Shown here: positions 1 through 8,058 of the stretch, piece by piece
How positions within the stretch are numbered: the first letter of the stretch is position 1
Layout of the letters: each line of letters starts with the position of its first letter
Source: Gemmatimonadales bacterium
Lineage (GTDB): Bacteria > Gemmatimonadota > Gemmatimonadetes > Gemmatimonadales > GWC2-71-9
DNA length: 64,000 nt
Assembly (NCBI GenBank): GCA_019637315.1
Contig: JAHBVU010000007.1
Coordinates: forward strand, 1 to 64,000
Direction: 5' to 3'
The notes under the pieces: generated by a model
What the model was told of the DNA's origin: nothing
The model's database searches: none
The model's input: only the letters and a program-made list of their open reading frames with translations
Position numbers and translations under genes: made by a program

Positions 1-1001
1 ATGACCGGGCCGCTGCCAAGGCGAAAGCGGATGAGTTGGCCGCCGAGCTGCGGCGCTTCGCCTCGACCCGGACGGTTCGCCTGACGCTCGGCGCGCTCTT
101 TGACAAGTATCTGCAGGAAGTCACCCCGACCAAGACGGTGACGACCCAAGGGCACGATCGCCGCAGCGTGCGGCTCTTCCTCACCGTGTTTGGTGCGGAC
201 CAGCCGGCGGCCGAACTCTCGCGGCGTGATCTCGAGCGGTTCGTGCAGTGGCGCCGCACGACGGGCGACACGCGCAGCGGGGCCCGGAAAGGCCAACGCA
301 TCGGCCCCCGGGTGATCGGGTATGATCTGGCGCTACTGCGGGCGATGCTCAGCTGGGCGGTCGGGGCGAAGTGGCTCGATCGGCATCCGCTCGACGGGGT
401 GAAGGTCCCCCTCGGGGCCCATACGCCGAATAGTCCGGTCCTCAGCCTCGAGCACTACGAGGCGATGCGGTCGGTCGCCGCGTCGATCGATCCCGGTTTC
501 GAATTGGCGCTGATCCTGGCCCGCGAGACCGGGCACCGGATCAATGCCATTCGGCAGCTGCGCTGGTCCGATGTCGATTTCACGGCCCGGTCGGTGCAGT
601 GGGCGGGCGGGCACGATAAGCTGCGGTTCGCCCATGCCACACCGCTGACGCCGGCCGCGCTCGCGGCCCTGGAGGCCCACCAGCAGGCGACGGCGGCGAT
701 CGGCAACGCCTGGGTCTTTCCCGCCCCAGGGGACGCCACAACGCCCGTCTCGCGCGATCAGGTGCGCGGCTGGTGGCAACGCGGGGAATTGCTCGCCCGG
801 ATTCCCCCGCATCCTGGGCGCGGCTGGCATAGCCTCCGGCGCGCGTTCGCGACCGACCTCAAGCATATCCCGCTGGTCGATCTCGCGGCGCTTGGCGGGT
901 GGAAGAGCGCGCAGACGATTCTGAAGTGCTATCAGAAACCGGATGCCGACACGATGGAGGCCGCGCTCGCGAGCCGCAGCAGTCGCGCGGCGCTCGGCTG
1001 A
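1..1001 (+). CDS. Tyrosine recombinase (phage-type integrase), 5' end outside window
   Basis: The frame is open to the left edge with no stop, so the start lies outside the window. Counting from the TTG at 36, about 321 residues are visible. An N-terminal SAM-like core-binding region precedes a catalytic domain with the family's key residues: Arg in TGHRIN (about 168), HSLRR (His 265, Arg 268) and the nucleophile Tyr in KCYQK (about 299). The motif LGGWKS has Trp where many members have His, which is a known variant. The enzyme would catalyse site-specific DNA integration and excision. It ends 92 bp before the 3' end of an oppositely oriented tRNA-Ile gene, the classical arrangement for an element inserted in a tRNA. 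The target site itself is inferred. Confidence 0.9.
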   Translation, partial: DRAAAKAKADELAAELRRFASTRTVRLTLGALFDKYLQEVTPTKTVTTQGHDRRSVRLFLTVFGADQPAAELSRRDLERFVQWRRTTGDTRSGARKGQRIGPRVIGYDLALLRAMLSWAVGAKWLDRHPLDGVKVPLGAHTPNSPVLSLEHYEAMRSVAASIDPGFELALILARETGHRINAIRQLRWSDVDFTARSVQWAGGHDKLRFAHATPLTPAALAALEAHQQATAAIGNAWVFPAPGDATTPVSRDQVRGWWQRGELLARIPPHPGRGWHSLRRAFATDLKHIPLVDLAALGGWKSAQTILKCYQKPDADTMEAALASRSSRAALG

Positions 1002-1038
1002 ACGGACACCATTACGGACACCATCGGGCGTGGTGTCC
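1002..1038. repeat. Direct and inverted repeats between integrase and tRNA-Ile
   Basis: ACGGACACCAT occurs at 1002-1012 and again at 1014-1024, a 12-bp period. An inverted partial copy, TGGTGTCC, lies at 1031-1038 and can pair with 1016-1023. No U-run follows on the plus strand, so it is not a convincing terminator. Between a recombinase gene and its likely attachment tRNA, these could be arm-type binding sites; that role is inference. Confidence 0.55.
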
Positions 1039-1040
1039 AC

Positions 1041-1079
1041 AAAAAAAGTCCCGCTCGACTCCGTAAGTCGTTGCGGGAC
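1041..1079 (-). terminator. Rho-independent terminator of tRNA-Ile
   Basis: Read on the minus strand, GTCCCGC (1079-1073) and CGACT pair with AGTCG and GCGGGAC, giving a 12-bp interrupted stem with a five-base loop. It is followed directly by seven T residues (1047-1041). It lies 14 nt past the tRNA 3' end and fits an intrinsic terminator for that transcript. Confidence 0.8.
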
Positions 1080-1093
1080 AGTGCCTAACGAAA

Positions 1094-1167
<74 letters not shown>

Positions 1168-1202
1168 CAACACACACTGCCCCCGACCAGGAACAGCCCT
1201 TC

Positions 1203-1232
1203 AGGATAGCTACCAACCGTCCAGTTGCGCAA
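1203..1232 (-). promoter_or_regulatory. Candidate promoter for tRNA-Ile
   Basis: On the minus strand TTGCGC (1232-1227) is separated by 18 nt from TATCCT (1208-1203), upstream of the tRNA 5' end at 1167. This is a sigma70-like pattern only; the start site would lie roughly 30 nt before the mature tRNA. Confidence 0.3.
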
Positions 1233-1276
1233 CCCGACGCCGGAACCACACAGATCCGGAGCCGGGACGCATCCGA

Positions 1277-1489
1277 CTACTCCTCGTTGTCGTCGTCGAC
1301 GTCGAAACCGAAGTCTTCATCGAGTTCGTCCTCATCCTCGAACTCGTCACTGTCGCCATCGAGTTCGTCGTCGAACTCGTCGTCCTCGTCTTCATCATCG
1401 AACGAGAAACCGTCGCCGTCTTCATCCTCGTCTTCATCGAACCGACGACGCAGCTCCACGTCTTCAAATGACGCCCACACGGCCGACAT
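1277..1489 (-). CDS. Highly acidic small protein downstream of typA
   Basis: This 70-residue protein begins MSAVWASFEDVELRRRF. After that it is almost entirely Asp and Glu with scattered Phe, Gly and Ser; about 40 of 70 residues are acidic. I chose the ATG at 1489 because AGGCAGGAG precedes it at good spacing; a longer frame reaching 1534 lacks this. It lies 44 bp past the end of typA on the same strand, so co-transcription is likely. I do not recognise a family. The short N-terminal segment with RRR is the only part that looks foldable. A nucleic-acid or ribosome mimic is possible but unproven. Confidence 0.65.
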   Translation of the reverse strand: MSAVWASFEDVELRRRFDEDEDEDGDGFSFDDEDEDDEFDDELDGDSDEFEDEDELDEDFGFDVDDDNEE

Positions 1490-1533
1490 GGGAACTCCTG
1501 CCTTCCTAGAGATTGAGGGTAGTACGGTACGCA

Positions 1534-3378
1534 TTACGCATTCGCCTCCCGAGCCATGGCACGGGCCACCTTCCGACGCTCCGTCTGCGGCAAGATCCGC
1601 TTTCGAAGCCGAATCGTTTCCGGCGTGACTTCGATCAACTCGTCATCCTCGATGTACTCGAGCGCGTACTCCAGCGTGATCTCTCGCGGCGGCTCGAGCA
1701 TGACGTTCTCGTCCGACGCCGTGGTCCGCATGTTCGTCAACTTCTTTTCCTTGGCTACGTTGACGTCCATGTCCTCGGGCCGCGAGTTTTCTCCGACGAT
1801 CATCCCCTCATAGACATCCGTACCAGGCGCAATGAACAAGGAGGCACGCTCCTGCAGATTGCCGAGGGCGAATGCCACTGTTTTGCCCTCCCGATCCGCC
1901 ACCAGCACGCCCCGCTTCCGCCCGGCGAGCGGGCCAGCCCAGGGACCGTACTCCAGGTACCGGTGATGCAACGTGCCCGTGCCCCGAGTGTCAGTCAGAA
2001 ACTCGGACCGATAGCCGAAGAGACCGCGGGCCGGGATTTTGAACATCAGCCGAACCGTTCCCTGCCCCGAGTTGCGCATCTCGACCATCTCGGCCCGACG
2101 CGGACCGAGCTTCTCCATGACCGCCCCCATGTACGTTTCGGGAACGTCGATCATCAGCTCTTCATACGGCTCGAGCCGCTGCCCATCCTCACCCTCTCGG
2201 GTTATGACCCGGGGCCTCGAGACCTGAAACTCGTACCCCTCACGCCGCATCGTTTCCATCAGGATGCCGAGGTGGAGTTCACCACGGCCGCTGACGGCCA
2301 GCGTGTCCGGCGAGTCCGTCTCTTCGACCTTGAGCGCCACATTGCGCTCGAGCTCCTTGAACAGCCGGTCCCGCACCTGACGACTCGTGACGAACTTGCC
2401 CTCCCGCCCGGAAAACGGCGAATTGTTGAGCGCAAAGTCGACCGAAATGGTCGGCAGCTCCACCGCGATGCCCGCCAGACGCTCCGGATGCTCGACATCC
2501 GTCAGCGTCTTGCTGATGTCGATGCCGTCGAACCCGGACACGACCACGATGTCGCCGGCGGCGGCCTCGGGAACCTCGACCCGGGCAAGACCCTCGAACG
2601 CAAAGAGCTTGCTGATCCGGCTCCGCTCGATGCCTTCCGTCACCAGACCGGGCTCGCCCAGCGGCAAGAGGGCGATCGGATCGCCCACCTTGACCCGGCC
2701 CCGCTCGATCCGGCCGATCCCCAACCGACCCAGGAAGGTCGAGTGGTCGAGGGTCGAAATCAGCATCTGGAACGGCCCCTCGGGGTCGCCCTTGGGCGGA
2801 GGAACATGGGCCACGATAGCGTCAAAGAGCGGCTCCAGATCGACCCCGGCCGTTTCCAGGTCCTTCGAGGCGGTTCCATGCCGACTCGAGGTGTACAGGA
2901 ACGGAGCCTCCAACTGCTCATGCGAGGCCTCCAGATCGATGAAGAGACCCAGAACCTCGTCGTGTACCCTGTACGGCTCGGCGTCAGCCCGGTCGATCTT
3001 GTTGATCGCCACGATCGGAGTGAGGCCCAGGCCCAGGGCTTTCCGGGTCACGAAACGGGTCTGGGGCATCGGCCCCTCCGCCGCATCGACCAGGATGAGC
3101 ACCCCGTCGACCATGCGCAGAATCCGCTCGACTTCCCCTCCGAAGTCGGCGTGACCGGGCGTATCGACGATGTTGATTTTGGTGCCCTTCCACCGAACGG
3201 CCGTGTTCTTCGCGAGAATGGTGATCCCGCGCTCCCGTTCCAGCGGATTGGAATCCATCACCCGCTCTTCGACCTGTTGATTCTCGCGGAAGACGCCCGC
3301 CTGGCGGAGCATCTGGTCCACCAACGTGGTCTTCCCGTGGTCTACGTGCGCGATGATTGCGATGTTCCGAATTTCCAC
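1534..3378 (-). CDS. typA: Ribosome-associated translational GTPase TypA/BipA
   Basis: Translational GTPase of the elongation-factor superfamily that binds the ribosome and supports growth under stress and subunit assembly (family knowledge). The G-domain shows AHVDHGKTT (about residues 10-18), switch [12 protein letters not shown] and NKIDR, followed by EF-Tu domain 2, EF-G-like domains and the BipA C-terminal domain. The length of 614 residues is normal. I use the GTG at 3378 rather than the upstream ATG at 3402. The GTG start gives the usual family N-terminus, AAGGGGG precedes it, and the 3402 ATG lies inside a TATATA promoter-like element. It follows the CDF exporter on the same strand with a 72-bp gap. 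Confidence 0.96.
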   Translation of the reverse strand: MEIRNIAIIAHVDHGKTTLVDQMLRQAGVFRENQQVEERVMDSNPLERERGITILAKNTAVRWKGTKINIVDTPGHADFGGEVERILRMVDGVLILVDAAEGPMPQTRFVTRKALGLGLTPIVAINKIDRADAEPYRVHDEVLGLFIDLEASHEQLEAPFLYTSSRHGTASKDLETAGVDLEPLFDAIVAHVPPPKGDPEGPFQMLISTLDHSTFLGRLGIGRIERGRVKVGDPIALLPLGEPGLVTEGIERSRISKLFAFEGLARVEVPEAAAGDIVVVSGFDGIDISKTLTDVEHPERLAGIAVELPTISVDFALNNSPFSGREGKFVTSRQVRDRLFKELERNVALKVEETDSPDTLAVSGRGELHLGILMETMRREGYEFQVSRPRVITREGEDGQRLEPYEELMIDVPETYMGAVMEKLGPRRAEMVEMRNSGQGTVRLMFKIPARGLFGYRSEFLTDTRGTGTLHHRYLEYGPWAGPLAGRKRGVLVADREGKTVAFALGNLQERASLFIAPGTDVYEGMIVGENSRPEDMDVNVAKEKKLTNMRTTASDENVMLEPPREITLEYALEYIEDDELIEVTPETIRLRKRILPQTERRKVARAMAREANA

Positions 3379-3401
3379 AGCCCAGCCCCCTTGCGCGGCC
3401 A

Positions 3402-3407
3402 TATATA
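3402..3407 (-). promoter_or_regulatory. Candidate -10 element for typA
   Basis: TATATA on the minus strand, in otherwise GC-rich DNA, sits 24 nt before the GTG start. A start site about 7 nt downstream would leave a short leader carrying the ribosome binding site AAGGGGG. No clear -35 box is visible. Confidence 0.4.
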
Positions 3408-3450
3408 GGGGTAGCCCCGGAGGGGCGCAAGGGATGGGCCAGACGAGCGC

Positions 3451-4458
3451 CTAGTGGCGGTGGGACTCGTGCCAGGCTCCGTGGAGGTGGTGATCATGAT
3501 CGCCGTGCTCGGCCAGCGTTCGATCGGCTCCCCGCAGCAGGCAGTCGAGGCCCTCGCAATGGTCCTCGATCTCGAGCTGGAGGGTCGAGTGCTGGATTCC
3601 GAGATCGGCCAGATGGTGAAGCATTTCCCGCAGCGCAACCGGGTGCCGGGCGAGGTCCGGCACCAGGGCGTGTCCGCTCATGGCGACCACCCCGCTGGTC
3701 ACGGTCCAGACATGCAGGTCGTGGATGTCCTGAACCCCGTCCACGCCCAGCAGGCGGGCCCGGACCTGATCGAGCGATACATGGGGCGGCGCCGCCTCGA
3801 GCAGGACCGAAGTGCTCTCCCGGAGTAAGCGCCAAGCCGCCCAGAAAATGACCACGGACAGGATGATCGAGACGATCGGGTCCGCGGCAGTCCACCCGGT
3901 CAGCCAGACCACGAGCGCCGCCAGCAACGCACCGACCGAGCCCAAGGCGTCGCTCACCACATGCAGATAGGCGCCCCGCACGTTGAGACCACCATGCCGG
4001 ACATCATGCAGGACCCGAAGGCTGACCAGATTGATCAGAAGCCCGGCCGCCGCCGCGGCCAGGAAGATTCCCACCCGAATCGGCTGCGGGTTGCCCAGCC
4101 GCTCGATTGCCTCGAAGATGACGGCGATGGCAATCCCGATCAGCGCAACGCTGTTGACGACCGCGGCAAAGACCTCGAGCCGGAGGTAACCGAACGTCTT
4201 CGACGGGGTGGCAGGCCGCCGAGCCAGCCACGCCGTGAACGCGGCCAGCGAGAGCGCCCCGACGTCGACCAGCATATGACCGGCATCGGCCAGGAGCGCC
4301 AGTGACCCGCTGATCCACCCGGCAATGGCCTCGATCACCATGAAAATCGAGGCCAGTACCAGGACCAGAATCAGCTTGCGCGATACGACCTCTCGCTCCG
4401 GCCGGGTTGCGGTACTAACGTTGTGGCGTATGGAACCCCCAGAATCCACCGGCGTCAT
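3451..4458 (-). CDS. Cation diffusion facilitator family metal exporter
   Basis: Inner-membrane proton-coupled exporter of divalent cations such as Zn, Co or Cd. Six transmembrane helices are evident. The metal-site motifs DAGHMLVD in helix 2 (about residues 57-64) and HVVSD in helix 5 (about 166-170) are both intact, matching CzcD/ZitB-type members. A cytoplasmic ferredoxin-like dimer domain follows, then a His-rich tail (EHGDHDHHLHG). The start is uncertain. The ATG at 4458 overlaps the 5' end of the divergent gene by 29 nt and has no strong ribosome binding site, and no better ATG or GTG precedes helix 1. Confidence 0.88.
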   Translation of the reverse strand: MTPVDSGGSIRHNVSTATRPEREVVSRKLILVLVLASIFMVIEAIAGWISGSLALLADAGHMLVDVGALSLAAFTAWLARRPATPSKTFGYLRLEVFAAVVNSVALIGIAIAVIFEAIERLGNPQPIRVGIFLAAAAAGLLINLVSLRVLHDVRHGGLNVRGAYLHVVSDALGSVGALLAALVVWLTGWTAADPIVSIILSVVIFWAAWRLLRESTSVLLEAAPPHVSLDQVRARLLGVDGVQDIHDLHVWTVTSGVVAMSGHALVPDLARHPVALREMLHHLADLGIQHSTLQLEIEDHCEGLDCLLRGADRTLAEHGDHDHHLHGAWHESHRH

Positions 4459-5761
4459 CTCAGGCCTGATCGGCGTCGTTGCCCTCGTGCTGGCCAATGC
4501 CTTCTTCGTTGCCGCCGAATTTGCCCTCGTCGGCGCCCGAAGGACCCGGCTCGAGGAAATGGTCCGGACCGGCGACCGCAAAGCTATCCTGGCCCGCCGC
4601 GCCGTTCAATCACTCGACCGCTACATCTCCGCGACCCAGCTGGGCATCACCCTGTCGTCGCTGGGCCTGGGCTGGATCGGCGAACCGGCGCTAGCACACC
4701 TGATCCAGGACCTGTTTGCCTTCCTGCCGAGTGCCGTCCAACCGGTCGCGGTCCACTCGATCGCGATTGCCATCGCCTTTACCATCATCTCCGTCCTCCA
4801 CATCGTGCTGGGCGAGCTGATGCCCAAGGCCGTCGCACTCCTGTTCCCGGAGGAAGTCAGTCGCTGGACCGCCGGACCACTGATGGGCTTTGCCTGGTTC
4901 ATGACTGTTCCGATCCGGATCCTGAACGGGTCCGCCAACACCCTCCTCCGCCTGCTCGGCGTGCGGCAGCCCTCCGAACACGCCCGGGTCCACAGCGCCG
5001 AAGAAATCCGGATGCTGATCGAACAGAGCGAGGTCGGGGGTCAGGTCAGCCGGGAGGATGCTCGCCTGATCGAGGGTGTCTTCGAGTTTACCGAGAAGAC
5101 CGCGCACGACGTGATGACCCCGCGGACCGAAATCGTGGCTCTGGAAGCGGGTCTGACGGTCGACGAGGCCGCCGGGATCGTCGCCGCCGCGGGGCGATCC
5201 CGCTATCCCGTCTATCACGACTCACTCGATGAAATCGTCGGCATTACCCACGCCAAGGACATCCTGAAGGCGCTGCGGGAGAATCCTTCGCATCCGATCC
5301 ACAGCATCGTTCGACCGCCGCACCTGGTACCAGGCACCCGGGAGGTCGAAGACGTCCTGGCTGACATGAAGCGGCTCAAGGTCCATATGGCCATCGTGCT
5401 CGATGAGTTCGGCGGTACGGCAGGACTGGTCACCATGGAAGATCTGCTCGAAGAAATCGTCGGACCGATCTTCGATGAGCACGACGTGGCCGAGCAGCCG
5501 CTCGACACCGCGGCGGCGCCGCTGATCGATGGCGCCATGCCGATCGACGAATTCAACGATGCGTACCAGGCCGAGCTCGACGACACCGACTATACCACGA
5601 TCGGCGGTCTGCTCTTCGGCGAGTTGGGGCGCCTGCCCGTTTCAGGCGACCGGGTCAGCGTCGGCGGATTGACCTTCGAGATTACCGCGATGGAAGGACG
5701 GCGGGTCAAGACGGCCCGGCTGAGCAGCCGCCAGGACGCCACGGCAGAATCGAAGGGCTAG
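4430..5761 (+). CDS. CNNM/CorC-HlyC family membrane protein with CBS pair
   Basis: This 443-residue protein has a DUF21/CNNM membrane domain (residues about 8-200), a cytoplasmic CBS pair starting near DVMTPRTEIV, and a C-terminal CorC_HlyC domain. The family is linked to Mg or Co efflux and stress tolerance; older annotations call it hemolysin, which is misleading. The ATG at 4430 opens directly into the first membrane helix. TACTAA at 4413-4418 lies 11 nt before it and could be a -10 box giving a very short leader. It is divergent from the CDF exporter, so the two may form a metal-homeostasis pair (inference). Its last 4 nt overlap pdxA convergently. Confidence 0.9.
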   Translation: MEPPESTGVISGLIGVVALVLANAFFVAAEFALVGARRTRLEEMVRTGDRKAILARRAVQSLDRYISATQLGITLSSLGLGWIGEPALAHLIQDLFAFLPSAVQPVAVHSIAIAIAFTIISVLHIVLGELMPKAVALLFPEEVSRWTAGPLMGFAWFMTVPIRILNGSANTLLRLLGVRQPSEHARVHSAEEIRMLIEQSEVGGQVSREDARLIEGVFEFTEKTAHDVMTPRTEIVALEAGLTVDEAAGIVAAAGRSRYPVYHDSLDEIVGITHAKDILKALRENPSHPIHSIVRPPHLVPGTREVEDVLADMKRLKVHMAIVLDEFGGTAGLVTMEDLLEEIVGPIFDEHDVAEQPLDTAAAPLIDGAMPIDEFNDAYQAELDDTDYTTIGGLLFGELGRLPVSGDRVSVGGLTFEITAMEGRRVKTARLSSRQDATAESKG

Positions 5762-6684
5762 GGTTTGCGCAGCGAAGCCAGCCGGACGGCCAGTTCGAGC
5801 GACTCCCGCATGCTGCCCGGATCGGCCCGATCGAGCCCGGCAATATCGAACGCGGTACCGTGGTCGGGCGAGGTTCGCGGAAACGGCAGACCGAGCGTGA
5901 CGTTGACCCCCTGCCCGAATCCCGCGACCTTGACGGCCGTCATCCCGACATCGTGGTACGGAGCGAGCACCGCGTCGAACTCACCGCGCATCGCTCGGAC
6001 GAAGACGGTGTCCGCCGGGTAGGGCCCGTGGGCGCCCAGCGCGGCAATCGCCGGTGCCAGCACCCGGGCTTCCTCGTCGCCAAACAGACCCTGCTCGCCC
6101 GCATGCGGATTGAGGGCACACACCGCCAGACGCGGCTGGTCGATCCCGAACCAGGCTCTGAGTCCGGCTGCGGTCACCCGACCGGTTCGGATGATCCGCT
6201 CCGTCGTCAACACGGCCGGCACGTCCCGAAGCGCGATGTGGGTCGTGACCAGCACCACCCGAAGCGCACCGGCGGCAAGCATCATCGCGACATCGACATC
6301 ACCTGCCAGGTGCGCAAGCCACTCGGTGTGTCCGGGATACCGGAAGCCGGCGAGATGCAAGGCATGTTTTTCGACCGGAGCCGTCACGATCGCGTCGACC
6401 GCCCCGGCCTTGGCCAGCGCCACCGCCCGCTCGACCGCGTGACCCGCCAGCTGCCCCGCGCGAGCCACCCGCCGCCGGTCCTCCGGGCGGGCCCCCGAAC
6501 CCGCACCCCAGGGGCCCAGCCCGACCGTTGCGACACCCGGAACAGCCGCGACCTGGTCGTCGGCGCCGATCAGGGTGAGATCGGCGTCGAGCGGCAGGGC
6601 CAGCGCTTTGGCTACGATTTCGGGACCGATGCCCCGGGGATCACCCAGGGTGACGGCCAGGCGGGGACGGCGTTGCGAGGTCAC
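5758..6684 (-). CDS. pdxA: 4-hydroxythreonine-4-phosphate dehydrogenase
   Basis: Oxidises 4-phosphohydroxy-L-threonine to the precursor of the pyridoxine ring in DXP-dependent vitamin B6 synthesis. The N-terminal TLGDPRGIGPEI is diagnostic. Metal-binding His residues lie in GHTEWL, PYHDVG and SPDHGTAFD. At 308 residues it is slightly shorter than typical. The start is GTG at 6684 and overlaps the stop of the upstream SurA-like gene (GTGA), indicating translational coupling. It is the last gene of the DUF58-to-pdxA operon. Window-internal users of its product include ilvE, the PLP lyase and the PLP decarboxylase. Confidence 0.95.
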   Translation of the reverse strand: MTSQRRPRLAVTLGDPRGIGPEIVAKALALPLDADLTLIGADDQVAAVPGVATVGLGPWGAGSGARPEDRRRVARAGQLAGHAVERAVALAKAGAVDAIVTAPVEKHALHLAGFRYPGHTEWLAHLAGDVDVAMMLAAGALRVVLVTTHIALRDVPAVLTTERIIRTGRVTAAGLRAWFGIDQPRLAVCALNPHAGEQGLFGDEEARVLAPAIAALGAHGPYPADTVFVRAMRGEFDAVLAPYHDVGMTAVKVAGFGQGVNVTLGLPFPRTSPDHGTAFDIAGLDRADPGSMRESLELAVRLASLRKP

Positions 6685-8030
6685 ACGTCGTGAATCAGGA
6701 CAAAACTCGCCTTGCGCATCCGCTCGAGGTGGCGCCCTTCGCCCAGTCGGCGGGCCAGACTGCGTCGGATCTGTTCACGAACATCTTCGAACCGCACTTC
6801 ACCGGCGGGAATCCGACGGGTCAGCTGAACGATGGCCCACTTGGACCGGATCGGATCGGGCGACGGCAACTGGAATACGGGCCCCACGCCGCCCTCGGCC
6901 AAACCGGCAAAGGCCTGACCGTATCCCGGCGCCTGCTGCGCCAGCTGACCGACGGGATACTGCTGGATCTCGCGCTCTTCCATCCGATCGTGGTAGACCC
7001 GCTGCAAGCTGTCGAACGAGGCTCCGGCAACCAGCGCAGCGCGAACTCGCTCAGCCAGCGTGTACGCGCTGTCCGCGTTGGTCGAGTCGATCACGGGCAT
7101 GATCAGGATGTGCCGAACATGCACTTCGGCCGCCTGGACCCGCTCGACCTGAATCAGATGGAATCCAAAGCCCGTCTCGACCGGATCGGAGATCTGTCCC
7201 GGACGCAGCGAAAACGCCACCGACTCGAAGCGCGGGTCGTACCCCTGGCCACGCCGGATCCAGTTGAGCGATCCCCCCTGCTCACGAGTGCCAGGATCCA
7301 TCGAAAACCGGCGCGCCGCAGTCGCAAAGTCCGCCCCTTTCCGCAACTCGACCAGAATCGAGTCGATCAGCTGGCGCGCGGCGGCCTTGGCCGTGTCACT
7401 CGGCTGCGGAGCAATCACGATCTGCTTGAACGACACCAGCTCTGGCCGGGGTTCGAAATTACCCTTCTGCTGGTCGAAATACTGCCGCATCTCCTCATCG
7501 GTAGGCGGAACGTCCTTGACCCGTCCGCGCTGGCGGAGATTGTCCCAGAACCGGTTGGCCAGGAAGGTCCGACGCTGTTGCTCCGCACTGAAGGTGCGCC
7601 ACTCTTCGAGCGTCTGAAAGCCGGTCCGCTGCAACTCGGTCCGGAACTGCTCTTCGGACTGATACTGGCCTCGGACGTTGCGGTAAAGCTGATCCACCGA
7701 CTGGGTAATCTCCTCGTCGGTGACCTTGATGGTGGTATCGCGCGAGGCCTGCTGGATCACCAGTTCCTCATTGACCAGCGACTCGAGGATGCCGCGCTGC
7801 AGCTGGCGAAGCACCGACTGGTCGGTGGGCGCCGGACGCCCGCGGAGTTCGATCAGGATCCGCTCCTGCACCTCCGACAGCAGGATCGGACGAGTCCCGA
7901 CCACGGCCACGATCCGATCGATCGTGGTCGCCGAATCGGCCGTCTGGGCGGCGGCGCTGCCGGCGGGCGCACCAACCATGGCGCCCACCAGCCCGAGCCA
8001 CACCAACCGCGCTACCGGCAACTGTCGCAT
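6681..8030 (-). CDS. SurA-like periplasmic peptidyl-prolyl isomerase
   Basis: Periplasmic folding factor for outer-membrane proteins (family role). The start at 8030 gives MRQLPVARLVWLGL and a signal peptide ending near AAAQ; the longer frame to 8129 adds an unlikely N-terminus overlapping the preceding gene. A SurA N-terminal region (VVGTRPILLSEVQERI) is followed by two parvulin-like domains: LVSFKQIVIAP to GFGFHLIQVERV, and the more divergent VHVRHILIMP onward. It sits 28 bp downstream of another parvulin gene and overlaps pdxA by 4 nt. Confidence 0.9.
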   Translation of the reverse strand: MRQLPVARLVWLGLVGAMVGAPAGSAAAQTADSATTIDRIVAVVGTRPILLSEVQERILIELRGRPAPTDQSVLRQLQRGILESLVNEELVIQQASRDTTIKVTDEEITQSVDQLYRNVRGQYQSEEQFRTELQRTGFQTLEEWRTFSAEQQRRTFLANRFWDNLRQRGRVKDVPPTDEEMRQYFDQQKGNFEPRPELVSFKQIVIAPQPSDTAKAAARQLIDSILVELRKGADFATAARRFSMDPGTREQGGSLNWIRRGQGYDPRFESVAFSLRPGQISDPVETGFGFHLIQVERVQAAEVHVRHILIMPVIDSTNADSAYTLAERVRAALVAGASFDSLQRVYHDRMEEREIQQYPVGQLAQQAPGYGQAFAGLAEGGVGPVFQLPSPDPIRSKWAIVQLTRRIPAGEVRFEDVREQIRRSLARRLGEGRHLERMRKASFVLIHDV

Positions 8031-8058
8031 CCAGACACCTTCCACGTTCCTCACGTCG

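Noticed and set aside
1016-1038. Hairpin as an integrase terminator on the plus strand
   Set aside because: No T-run follows it on the plus strand; the run of A before the tRNA hairpin belongs to the minus-strand terminator.
1277-1480. Tandem repeat or CRISPR-like array in the GA/TC-rich tract
   Set aside because: The repeats are irregular codon repeats of Asp and Glu without spacers or repeat units of fixed size.
3402-3402. ATG at 3402 as the typA start
   Set aside because: It is inside a TATATA promoter-like box, has no ribosome binding site and adds eight residues not usual in the family.
1513-3408. A 631-residue plus-strand open frame
   Set aside because: It lies antisense to typA, has no recognisable domain and follows from GC-biased codon positions of the real gene.
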